Positions 57,896-64,000 of a stretch of 64,000 nucleotides of DNA are shown in pieces. Source of the DNA: CAYFRC01 sp050946115 (GTDB taxonomy: Bacteria; Bacillota; Clostridia; Christensenellales; Aristaeellaceae); the NCBI GenBank assembly GCA_050946115.1, contig JBMNUF010000003.1:62001-126000 (forward strand). Direction: 5' to 3'. The notes beneath the pieces were generated by a model. That model saw only the letters and a program-made list of their open reading frames with translations. It made no database searches and was not told the origin of the DNA. Each line of letters opens with the position of its first letter. The stretch's first letter is position 1. Made by a program: the position numbers and the translations under genes.

Positions 57896-59872
57896 TCAGT
57901 TCTTTCCGATGGTCGCCTTAATCCTGCGCACGCCTGCGGAGGAGGATTCCTCCTTCACGAGCTGAAAGCTCTTCAAATCGCCGGTGTTTGACGCATGGGG
58001 GCCGCCGCAGATTTCCTTGCTGTATTTGCCCATCGTGTACACTTTTACGCGCTCGCCGTACTTGCTCTCGAACAGGCCGATCGCGCCCTGTTCTTTCGCC
58101 TCCTCGACGGTCGTCTCCTCGCAGAGGATGGGCGCGGCGCCCGCGATGTATTCGTTCACGAGCCGCTCTACTTCCTGCTTTTCCTCCTCCGTCATCTTGC
58201 GGGGGAAGGAGAAGTCGAAGCGAAGCCGCTCTGCGGTGATGTTGGATCCCTTCTGCGCGACCTCGTCGCCCAGAACCTTGCGCAGCGCCGCGTGGAGCAG
58301 GTGCGTTGCGGTATGGAGCTTCGCGGTCTCCTCGGAATGGTCCGCAAGGCCGCCCTTAAAGCGCTGCTCCGCGCCCGCCTGGCTGGTCAGCTGGTGCTGT
58401 TTGAAGCGCTCCGCAAAGCCCTCCTCGTCCACCTTCATGCCCTTTTCTGCGGCGAGCTCGATCGTGATTTCGACGGGGAAGCCGTAGGTGTCGTAGAGTT
58501 TGAACGCGCTGCGCCCGTCGATGGTGGACAGCCCTTCGACAAACCGCTTCGCCTCCGAAAGGAGCGCCTTATCGTCGCCCGCCTTGAGACACTCGATGAG
58601 CGGCAGATATTCGGGGCGTGGCGGGAGCGTTTTCACGGCGTTTTCCCGCGCGGCGGATGCGTCCTCGCCCTTTTCGAGCGCTGCGATCACGGGCAGAACC
58701 GCGTTTTTCATGCGCTGTGCATTCATGACGACCTTGTCGAATTCCCTCATGCCCTGCCTGAGCGTCTTCTGGAAGCGCTGCTCTTCAAGCAGGAGCTGTT
58801 CCATGATGCGGTCGTGGTTTCGCGCGAGTTCGGGGTACACCTCCGCGTACTGCTTCGCGACGACCTCGGCGACCTGCGCGGTAAATCCCTCGGGCATGCC
58901 GAGCTGCATGCCGTGGCGCACGGCGCGGCGGATGAGGCGGCGCAATACATAGCCCTGGTCGACGTTGGAGGGCGTAACGCCCCTGTCGTCGCCGATGATG
59001 ATCGCGGCGGTGCGGATATGGTCGGCGATGATGCGTATGGAGCGCGTGCTCTCCTCGTCTTCGCCGTATTTCCTGCCGGACAGCTCGCAGATTTTCGCCA
59101 CGATATCGCTGAAAAGGTCGGTCTCGTACACGCTCTTCGCGCCCGTCAATACGCCGATCGTGCGCTCCAAGCCCATGCCGGTATCGACGTTTTTCTGCGC
59201 GAGCGGCGCGTATGTGCCGTCCGCCTGCTTATTATACTGCATGAACACGTCGTTCCAGATTTCGAGATAGCGCCCGCAGTCGCACGCGGGCGAACAGTCC
59301 GGGCCGCAGGCGGGCTTGTCGGTGATGACGAACATCTCCGTATCGGGGCCGCAGGGGCCGGTCGTTCCGGCGGGGCCCCACCAGTTGTTCTTGCGCGGCA
59401 GGTAGAAGATGTTTGCATCCTCCACGCCCATTTCGCGCCAGATGTTTGCCGCCTCCTCGTCGCGCGGCGCGGTTTCGTCGCCGGCGAACACGGAAAAGGC
59501 GAGCCTGTCCTTTTCGATGCCGAGCCAGTCCTTGCCCGTCAAAAACTCCCAGCTCCACGAGATCGCCTCGCGCTTGAAGTAGTCGCCCAAGGACCAGTTG
59601 CCCAGCATTTCAAAGAAGGTGCAGTGGCTCGCGTCGCCGACCTCGTCAATGTCGCCCGTGCGGATGCACTTTTGTACGTTCGCGAGCCGCGTGCCCATGG
59701 GGTGCTTCGCGCCCAGCAGGTACGGCACCAGCGGGTGCATGCCGGCGGTGGTAAACAGCACCGTCGGGTCGTTTTCCGGGATGACGGACGCGGAAGGGAT
59801 CACGGCGTGCCCCTTACCCTCGAAGAATTTCAGGAACAGCGCGCGCAGCTCCTTCGCGTTTCGGATGTTCAT
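57896..59872 (-). CDS. alaS: Alanyl-tRNA synthetase, compact form without C-terminal DHHA1 domain
   Basis: Charges tRNA-Ala. The 658-residue protein has the catalytic motifs PSASVIPENDPTVLFTTAGM, the motif-2 region NVQKCIRTGDIDEVG and TFFEMLGNWSLGDYF, NVDTGMGLERT, and the tRNA-recognition helical region. The editing core is present with HTATHLLH and CGGPHASNTGD, the zinc ligands. But the beta-barrel segment normally holding an AESGGQ-like motif in front of HxxxH is missing, and the protein ends at GVRRIKATIGKN, before the usual C-terminal DHHA1/C-Ala domain. Full-length enzymes are about 870 residues. Start ATG 59872 has GGGAGG 8 bases upstream. A T-box controls it. Confidence 0.93.
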   Translation of the reverse strand: MNIRNAKELRALFLKFFEGKGHAVIPSASVIPENDPTVLFTTAGMHPLVPYLLGAKHPMGTRLANVQKCIRTGDIDEVGDASHCTFFEMLGNWSLGDYFKREAISWSWEFLTGKDWLGIEKDRLAFSVFAGDETAPRDEEAANIWREMGVEDANIFYLPRKNNWWGPAGTTGPCGPDTEMFVITDKPACGPDCSPACDCGRYLEIWNDVFMQYNKQADGTYAPLAQKNVDTGMGLERTIGVLTGAKSVYETDLFSDIVAKICELSGRKYGEDEESTRSIRIIADHIRTAAIIIGDDRGVTPSNVDQGYVLRRLIRRAVRHGMQLGMPEGFTAQVAEVVAKQYAEVYPELARNHDRIMEQLLLEEQRFQKTLRQGMREFDKVVMNAQRMKNAVLPVIAALEKGEDASAARENAVKTLPPRPEYLPLIECLKAGDDKALLSEAKRFVEGLSTIDGRSAFKLYDTYGFPVEITIELAAEKGMKVDEEGFAERFKQHQLTSQAGAEQRFKGGLADHSEETAKLHTATHLLHAALRKVLGDEVAQKGSNITAERLRFDFSFPRKMTEEEKQEVERLVNEYIAGAAPILCEETTVEEAKEQGAIGLFESKYGERVKVYTMGKYSKEICGGPHASNTGDLKSFQLVKEESSSAGVRRIKATIGKN

Positions 59873-59904
59873 GGCATATTCCTCCCAACATATCCTAATC
59901 ATAG

Positions 59905-60131
59905 AATACGCGCCTCCCTCCTTCAAGGACGAAAGGCGCGTTCGCGGTACCACCCTGATTGATCCGCCCGAAAACGGCGAATCCTCTCTTTGCGATAACG
60001 GCGCGTGCCGCCGCGTCATTTCCTGCGCGGAGCTCCGAAACGGCGTTCATCCCCCGAGCAACGCCCGCTTGCAGCAAATGCGGGCTCTCTGCGGATGCCG
60101 ATGGGGACTACTGGATTTCATCAAAGCTTCT
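59905..60131 (-). promoter_or_regulatory. T-box leader for alanine (specifier GCC)
   Basis: The T-box sequence GGGTGGTACCGCG is on the minus strand at 59943-59955. Upstream the leader has an AGTA element, an AGAGAG-GCCCGC stem-loop and a specifier candidate GAACGCC with the Ala codon GCC at 60042-60044. Downstream, ACGCGCC/GGCGCGT (59908-59941) can form the competing terminator-like hairpin, but no T run follows it. Uncharged tRNA-Ala would favour the antiterminator and alaS expression. Confidence 0.9.
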
Positions 60132-60138
60132 ACAGAGT

Positions 60139-60166
60139 ATTGTAGCAAAAAAAACCTGACTGTCAA
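60139..60166 (-). promoter_or_regulatory. Promoter of the alaS T-box transcript
   Basis: Minus-strand TTGACA and TACAAT with a 16-base spacer. Confidence 0.82.
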
Positions 60167-60240
60167 GGAGAAATTCGTTACGATCGCGTCAACTGCCGCG
60201 ACAACGAATCGCGCAAGTTTTTCCGTTCGCGCAAAAACAC

Positions 60241-60269
60241 TTGCGTCGCGACGCCGCTTGCCGTATAAT
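60241..60269 (+). promoter_or_regulatory. Promoter of the ketose 3-epimerase gene
   Basis: TTGCGT and TATAAT with a 17-base spacer, 48 bases before the ATG. It is divergent from the alaS promoter. Confidence 0.7.
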
Positions 60270-60317
60270 AGCGGTAACGACTTTGGTTGCAGCACATTCA
60301 CAAAGGAGGTTCGGCGC

Positions 60318-61175
60318 ATGAAATTCGGCATCTACTACGCCTATTGGGAACAGGAATGGAGCGCAGACTACATCCCCTACATCGAAAAGGCGGCAAAGCT
60401 CGGCTTTGACTGTCTGGAAATCGCCTGCACCCCGCTGCCCGCGTGGTCAAAGGAGAAGCTCGCGGAAATCCGCCGCTGCGCGAAGGACAACGGCATCTTT
60501 CTGACGGCGGGGCACGGGCCGAGCGCCGCGCAGAACCTCGCGGACGCCGACCCCGCGGTGCAGAAAAACGCCGTTTCGTTTTATGCGGACCTTTTGCAGC
60601 GGCTGGAGCTGCTCGACATCCACGTGATCGGCGGCGGCATATACAGCTACTGGCCCGTGGACTATTCCAAGCCGATCGATAAAGAGGGCGACTGGGCGCG
60701 CAGCGTCAAAAACGTACGCACGGTCGGGAAAATCGCCTCCGACTGCGGCGTCAGCTATTGCCTCGAGGTGCTGAACCGCTTCGAGGGGTATCTGCTGAAC
60801 ACGGCGGAGGAGGGCATCCGCTTCGTCAGAGAAGTCGATGTCGAGTCCGTCAAAGTCATGCTCGACACGTTCCACATGAACATCGAGGAGGACGACATGG
60901 CGGATGCGATTCGCAGCGCGAAGGGGCTGCTGGGACACTTCCACACCGGCGAATGCAACCGCCGCGTGCCCGGCAAGGGCAGGACGCCCTGGCGCGAGAT
61001 CGGGCGCGCGCTTCGGGAGATCGGATACGACCGATGCGTCGTGATGGAGCCGTTCGTCCGCATGGGCGGCAAGGTCGGGCAGGACATCAAAATCTGGCGC
61101 GACATGGGCGCGACGGATCTCGACGCGGATGCCAAGGCGGCGCTGACGTTCGAGCGGTATATGCTGGAAGGGTAG
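60318..61175 (+). CDS. Ketose 3-epimerase (D-psicose/D-tagatose epimerase-like)
   Basis: A 285-residue TIM-barrel enzyme that epimerises ketohexoses at C3. All four metal ligands of the family are visible: Glu150 (CLEVLNRFEGY), Asp183 (MLDTFHMNIEE), His209 (HFHTGECNRR) and Glu244 (VMEPFVRMGG). The N-terminus MKFGIYYAYWEQEW matches D-psicose 3-epimerases. AAGGAGG lies 9 bases before the ATG; longer openings upstream run through the T-box of alaS on the other strand and have no support. It is alone on its transcript or followed by the next gene after 40 bases. Confidence 0.92.
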   Translation: MKFGIYYAYWEQEWSADYIPYIEKAAKLGFDCLEIACTPLPAWSKEKLAEIRRCAKDNGIFLTAGHGPSAAQNLADADPAVQKNAVSFYADLLQRLELLDIHVIGGGIYSYWPVDYSKPIDKEGDWARSVKNVRTVGKIASDCGVSYCLEVLNRFEGYLLNTAEEGIRFVREVDVESVKVMLDTFHMNIEEDDMADAIRSAKGLLGHFHTGECNRRVPGKGRTPWREIGRALREIGYDRCVVMEPFVRMGGKVGQDIKIWRDMGATDLDADAKAALTFERYMLEG

Positions 61176-61215
61176 GCTTTCGCCGAAACAACGATGAACC
61201 GGAGGGAATTCCCGC

Positions 61216-62619
61216 ATGAAAAAGCTTCTGTGCGCAATGCTTGCGCTGGCACTGCTTCTGTCCGCGTCCGCGTTCGCGGAAAATACGCTGTATCGCGCCT
61301 GTCCCCTGTTTGATGTCACGGCGTTTGAAAAATACGGCGCGTTTTCCCTGAACGAGGAGACGGGCGATTGGTCCGTCTACGACAATACGACCGCCGCCGC
61401 GCTTCGGGCGATCGGCTTGGGCGTCCTCTCGGGGAGCGCGGACGGCATGTTCTTCTATCTTGCGGCGGAGGGCAACCTCTTTGAGAACAGCCTCTTGCCC
61501 GTATTGAACATAGTCCGCACGGGCGGCGATGCGGAAAATGCCTGCGCGGCATCGCTCTTTGCGGACGACGTGCGCTACGACATGGAGGTCACCTGCGAGG
61601 CGTTTTCCTTCGGGCGCTATCGCGGCGAGATCATGCGCGCGCTTTTGACGGCGGACGATTTTGCCATGCTCGACGCGCTGATTGGGGCCAAAGACGTGCG
61701 CGTGTTTCTGCACGGAAACGACGGCGCAACGGCTACGATCAAGGCCGAAAAGGCTCCCACATCCGCGCGCGACCGCCTGCAGGCTGCGAGTATGGATTGT
61801 CTGTCTTTGAAGGACGAATTGCTCGCCATGGGCTTTGCGGACTACGCGATGTCGCCGCGCGACAAAATCCGGTGGAAAGAGGCATACGGCTTTTTGCCGC
61901 GCATCGAGAAAACCGACATCGCCGTCGAAACCGTGCCCGAGGGAAAGGACATCCCCGCGCTGCCCAATGCGACGCACATCCTCTCCGCGCGAAGCGGCGG
62001 CGCTGCGATAAAGCTATTGCAGGCGAAGCTCGTCGAGATGGGGTACCAGTTTACGCCCACATCCTCCGCGTACACGGCATCCGTTCGCGCGGCGGTGAAG
62101 GACTTGCAAAACCTGTACGGGTTCCTGCCCACCGGGAGCGTGGACGGCGCGCTGTTGCGCGCGATGTACGGCGAACAGCCGCCCGCAGCGCCTGCGGAAG
62201 AAGCGCCCGACGCGGGGGAATACCTCCCTCTTTCGGATTGCTCGCTCGCCCTTTCGCGCTGGTGGCTCGCAAAGCGCATATCCCCCGCAAAACCCGAAAG
62301 CGCGCTCTCGGCGCTCGCCTGCGCAAATTCGGACAACCTGCTTCTGATCGCGGACGGCGGCATCGTTTCAAACGCGGCGGAATCCTTGAGCCTCGGCTGG
62401 GACGTCAAGGCGGAATTCGTCTATAACGGGAGCACCTCGTTTGAGGCGTTCATCCGCATCGAGCGGGACGGCGGCACGTGGTTTGACAACGCCTTGGGCG
62501 CGCTCGCAGAAGGGAGGGTAGTATTTGCGGCGGAAATTCCCGCCCGCATCGCGGGAAACGGCGCGTGGGAGCTCGTCGTTAAGCGCAATTCGGAGGCACT
62601 GCGCTATTCCATGGGCTGA
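61216..62619 (+). CDS. Secreted protein with peptidoglycan-binding domain
   Basis: A 467-residue exported protein. Signal peptide at residues 1-21 (ends SAFAE). The region at about 255-320 (GGAAIKLLQAKLVEMGY, VKDLQNLYGFLPTGSVDGAL) is a peptidoglycan-binding type 1 domain. The first 220 residues and the last 140 residues are not recognisable to me; the last part looks beta-rich, with WDVKAEFVYNGSTSFEAFI. GGAGG lies 11 bases before the ATG. Likely wall-associated. Confidence 0.8.
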   Translation: MKKLLCAMLALALLLSASAFAENTLYRACPLFDVTAFEKYGAFSLNEETGDWSVYDNTTAAALRAIGLGVLSGSADGMFFYLAAEGNLFENSLLPVLNIVRTGGDAENACAASLFADDVRYDMEVTCEAFSFGRYRGEIMRALLTADDFAMLDALIGAKDVRVFLHGNDGATATIKAEKAPTSARDRLQAASMDCLSLKDELLAMGFADYAMSPRDKIRWKEAYGFLPRIEKTDIAVETVPEGKDIPALPNATHILSARSGGAAIKLLQAKLVEMGYQFTPTSSAYTASVRAAVKDLQNLYGFLPTGSVDGALLRAMYGEQPPAAPAEEAPDAGEYLPLSDCSLALSRWWLAKRISPAKPESALSALACANSDNLLLIADGGIVSNAAESLSLGWDVKAEFVYNGSTSFEAFIRIERDGGTWFDNALGALAEGRVVFAAEIPARIAGNGAWELVVKRNSEALRYSMG

Positions 62620-62694
62620 ATGCACAGAATTTGAAGATTTTGGTTGTTATATATGACTATTTTCTTAGGGGCGGATTTATTTGTTCAGAAACAC

Positions 62695-62723
62695 TGGAAA
62701 AACCTTTTGTTTTAGGGTATAAT
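62695..62723 (+). promoter_or_regulatory. Promoter of glgC-glgD
   Basis: TGGAAA and TATAAT with a 17-base spacer, 54 bases before the glgC ATG, in an AT-rich gap. Confidence 0.65.
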
Positions 62724-62777
62724 GACGATGCGGACGGGTATCCACATGCCGCGCAATGAAAAAGGGAGTGGGTTGCT

Positions 62778-63986
62778 ATGCGCAATAAGAAACAATGCAT
62801 CGCGATGCTTTTGGCGGGCGGTCAGGGGAGCCGATTGGGGCTGCTGACCAAAAAACTCGCCAAACCCGCCGTCCCGTTCGGCGGAAAATACCGAATTATC
62901 GATTTCCCCCTGTCGAACTGCTCCAATTCGGGCATCGACACCGTCGGCGTGCTCACGCAGTACCAGCCGCTGGAGCTGAACAGCTACATCGGAAGCGGTC
63001 AGGTGTGGGATTTGGACCTTTCAAACGGGGGCGTGTTCGTTTTGCCACCGTACATGAAGGCAAAATCGGGCGAATGGTACCGCGGCACGGCGAATGCGAT
63101 CTACCAGAACATCCCCTTCATCGAGCAGTACGACCCCGAGTATGTCCTCGTGCTTTCGGGCGACCACATCTACAAGATGGACTACGGCAAGATGCTGGAT
63201 TACCACATCGGGCACGGCGCGGATGTCACGATCGCCGTGCGCACCGTGCCGTGGGAAGTGACGAGCCAGTTCGGCATCATGAACACGGATGCGGACAATC
63301 GCATTTTGGAGTTTGAGGAAAAGCCGAAGAACGCGAAGAGCAATCTCGCGAGCATGGGCGTATACATCTTCACGTGGAAGCTGATGAAGAAGTACCTCGA
63401 GGAGGACGAGGCGAACCCCAAATCCAAAAACGACTTCGGCAAGAACATCATCCCGCAAATGCTGGCAGACGGGCGCAACCTCATGGCGTACCGGTTCGAC
63501 AGCTATTGGAAGGACGTCGGCACGATCGAGAGCCTGTGGGAGTCCAACATGGACCTCATCAAGGACCCGCCGGCGTTCGATCTGTACGAGAAATCGTGGC
63601 GCATCTACGCGCGGAACCCCATCATGCCGCCGCATTTCATCGGCAAGGGCGCCGTCGTCTCGGGCAGCATGGTGACGGAGGGCTGCGAGGTGTACGGCGC
63701 GGTATACCACAGCGTGCTGTTCGCGGGCGTGACGGTAGAGGAAGGCGCGGTCGTGGAAGACAGCGTGATCATGCCCAACACCGTCATCCGCAAAAACGCG
63801 GTCGTGCGCCGCGCGATCGTGGGTGAAAACGCCGTGGTCGGCGAGAACGCGCGCGTCGGCGAGGAAAAGGCGGAAAAGATCGCGCTCGTGGCGAGCGATA
63901 CGATCCTGCCGGACGGCTTCGTCGTCTTACAGGGAGAACAGATCGGAAACGATGAGGTGCGGGAAAAGGAGGTGCAGGCGCAATGA
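62778..63986 (+). CDS. glgC: Glucose-1-phosphate adenylyltransferase
   Basis: Makes ADP-glucose for glycogen synthesis. The 402-residue protein has LLAGGQGSRL (nucleotide-binding), KPAVPFGGKYRIIDFPLSN, WYRGTANAI, LSGDHIYKMDY (catalytic Asp), EEKPKN (sugar-phosphate), and the C-terminal left-handed beta-helix with hexapeptide turns (VVEDSVIMPN, VVGENARVG). Its stop overlaps the next ATG by 3 bases (ATGA), the usual glgC-glgD junction. Confidence 0.96.
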   Translation: MRNKKQCIAMLLAGGQGSRLGLLTKKLAKPAVPFGGKYRIIDFPLSNCSNSGIDTVGVLTQYQPLELNSYIGSGQVWDLDLSNGGVFVLPPYMKAKSGEWYRGTANAIYQNIPFIEQYDPEYVLVLSGDHIYKMDYGKMLDYHIGHGADVTIAVRTVPWEVTSQFGIMNTDADNRILEFEEKPKNAKSNLASMGVYIFTWKLMKKYLEEDEANPKSKNDFGKNIIPQMLADGRNLMAYRFDSYWKDVGTIESLWESNMDLIKDPPAFDLYEKSWRIYARNPIMPPHFIGKGAVVSGSMVTEGCEVYGAVYHSVLFAGVTVEEGAVVEDSVIMPNTVIRKNAVVRRAIVGENAVVGENARVGEEKAEKIALVASDTILPDGFVVLQGEQIGNDEVREKEVQAQ

Positions 63987-64000
63987 AGGATACGATGGGC
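63983..64000 (+). CDS. glgD: Start of a further gene, probably glgD (cut by window edge)
   Basis: Only six codons (MKDTMG) are visible. AAGGAGG lies 11 bases before the ATG, and the overlap with the glgC stop is typical for the regulatory subunit gene glgD. The identity rests on gene order alone. Confidence 0.5.

Noticed and set aside
59598..60317. Upstream extension of the ketose epimerase frame (plus strand)
   Set aside because: It runs antisense through the alaS N-terminus and T-box; the ATG at 60318 has a good ribosome site and the family N-terminus.
1..64000. CRISPR arrays, prophage, insertion sequences, rRNA genes
   Set aside because: I looked on both strands and saw no repeat-spacer array, no transposase or integrase motif, no att-like duplication beside the tRNA, and no rRNA.

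Overview
The window is a stretch of GC-rich chromosome from a Gram-positive bacterium, most likely a Clostridia-type member of the Bacillota. The evidence is the S10-spc ribosomal operon ending in adk-map-KOW-infA-rpmJ-rpsM, a zinc-type S14, an hrcA-grpE-dnaK-dnaJ operon with a perfect CIRCE operator, a T-box leader on alaS, jag/yidC/yidD/rnpA/rpmH, Gram-positive ribosome binding sites nearly everywhere, and large secreted proteins with BIG2, SH3 and Pro-Thr-Pro linker regions. A gut-type Clostridia lineage such as Christensenellales fits, but that is inference. No insertion sequence, phage, plasmid or CRISPR signal is visible; the window reads as core chromosome with small accessory cassettes.

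Layout. 1-12983 (minus): the S10-spc-alpha ribosomal superoperon from an extended -10 promoter through rpsJ to a truncated rpsM, with secY, adk and map embedded. 13031-17760: a secreted caspase-like/BIG2 protein whose catalytic cysteine appears lost, an aldo/keto reductase, and a small membrane protein behind an AT-rich island full of inverted repeats. 17789-21053 (minus): tig-clpP-clpX. 21218-27441 (plus): homocysteine methyltransferase, a small acidic protein, a RadC-like protein, an SH3-NlpC/P60 wall hydrolase, an in-frame TadA-M20 peptidase fusion and a lipoprotein. 27513-33257 (minus): an acyl-CoA synthetase with its XRE-cupin regulator, then two near-identical cstA transporters in tandem. 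33531-38863: thymidine kinase and the hrcA heat-shock operon. 38918-41947: a PadR regulator with a beta-helix (DUF4097-like) protein, and asparagine synthetase AsnA.

41960-47655 (minus): a sugar-uptake operon of two LplB/LplC-type permeases, a solute-binding protein, a sialidase-fold (BNR) protein and a TIM-barrel isomerase-like protein. 47734-49270: an acetyltransferase and an Mrp/NBP35 iron-sulfur carrier. 49320-52619 (minus): an uncharacterised glycyl radical enzyme with its activase, and an O6-alkylguanine methyltransferase. 52687-56227 (minus): PHP phosphoesterase-jag-yidC-yidD-rnpA-rpmH, which usually lies beside dnaA and oriC but here has a tRNA-Val gene instead. 56519-60166 (minus): a compact alanyl-tRNA synthetase under a T-box, followed closely by glycerol-1-phosphate dehydrogenase. 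60241-64000 (plus): a ketose 3-epimerase, a secreted peptidoglycan-binding protein, and glgC overlapping the first codons of a probable glgD.

The points most worth a second look are the TadA-M20 fusion with a strong internal start, the pseudo-caspase, the glycyl radical enzyme with a Cys-Trp-Glu active-site motif, the compact AlaRS, and the GTATA repeat island at 17028-17172.
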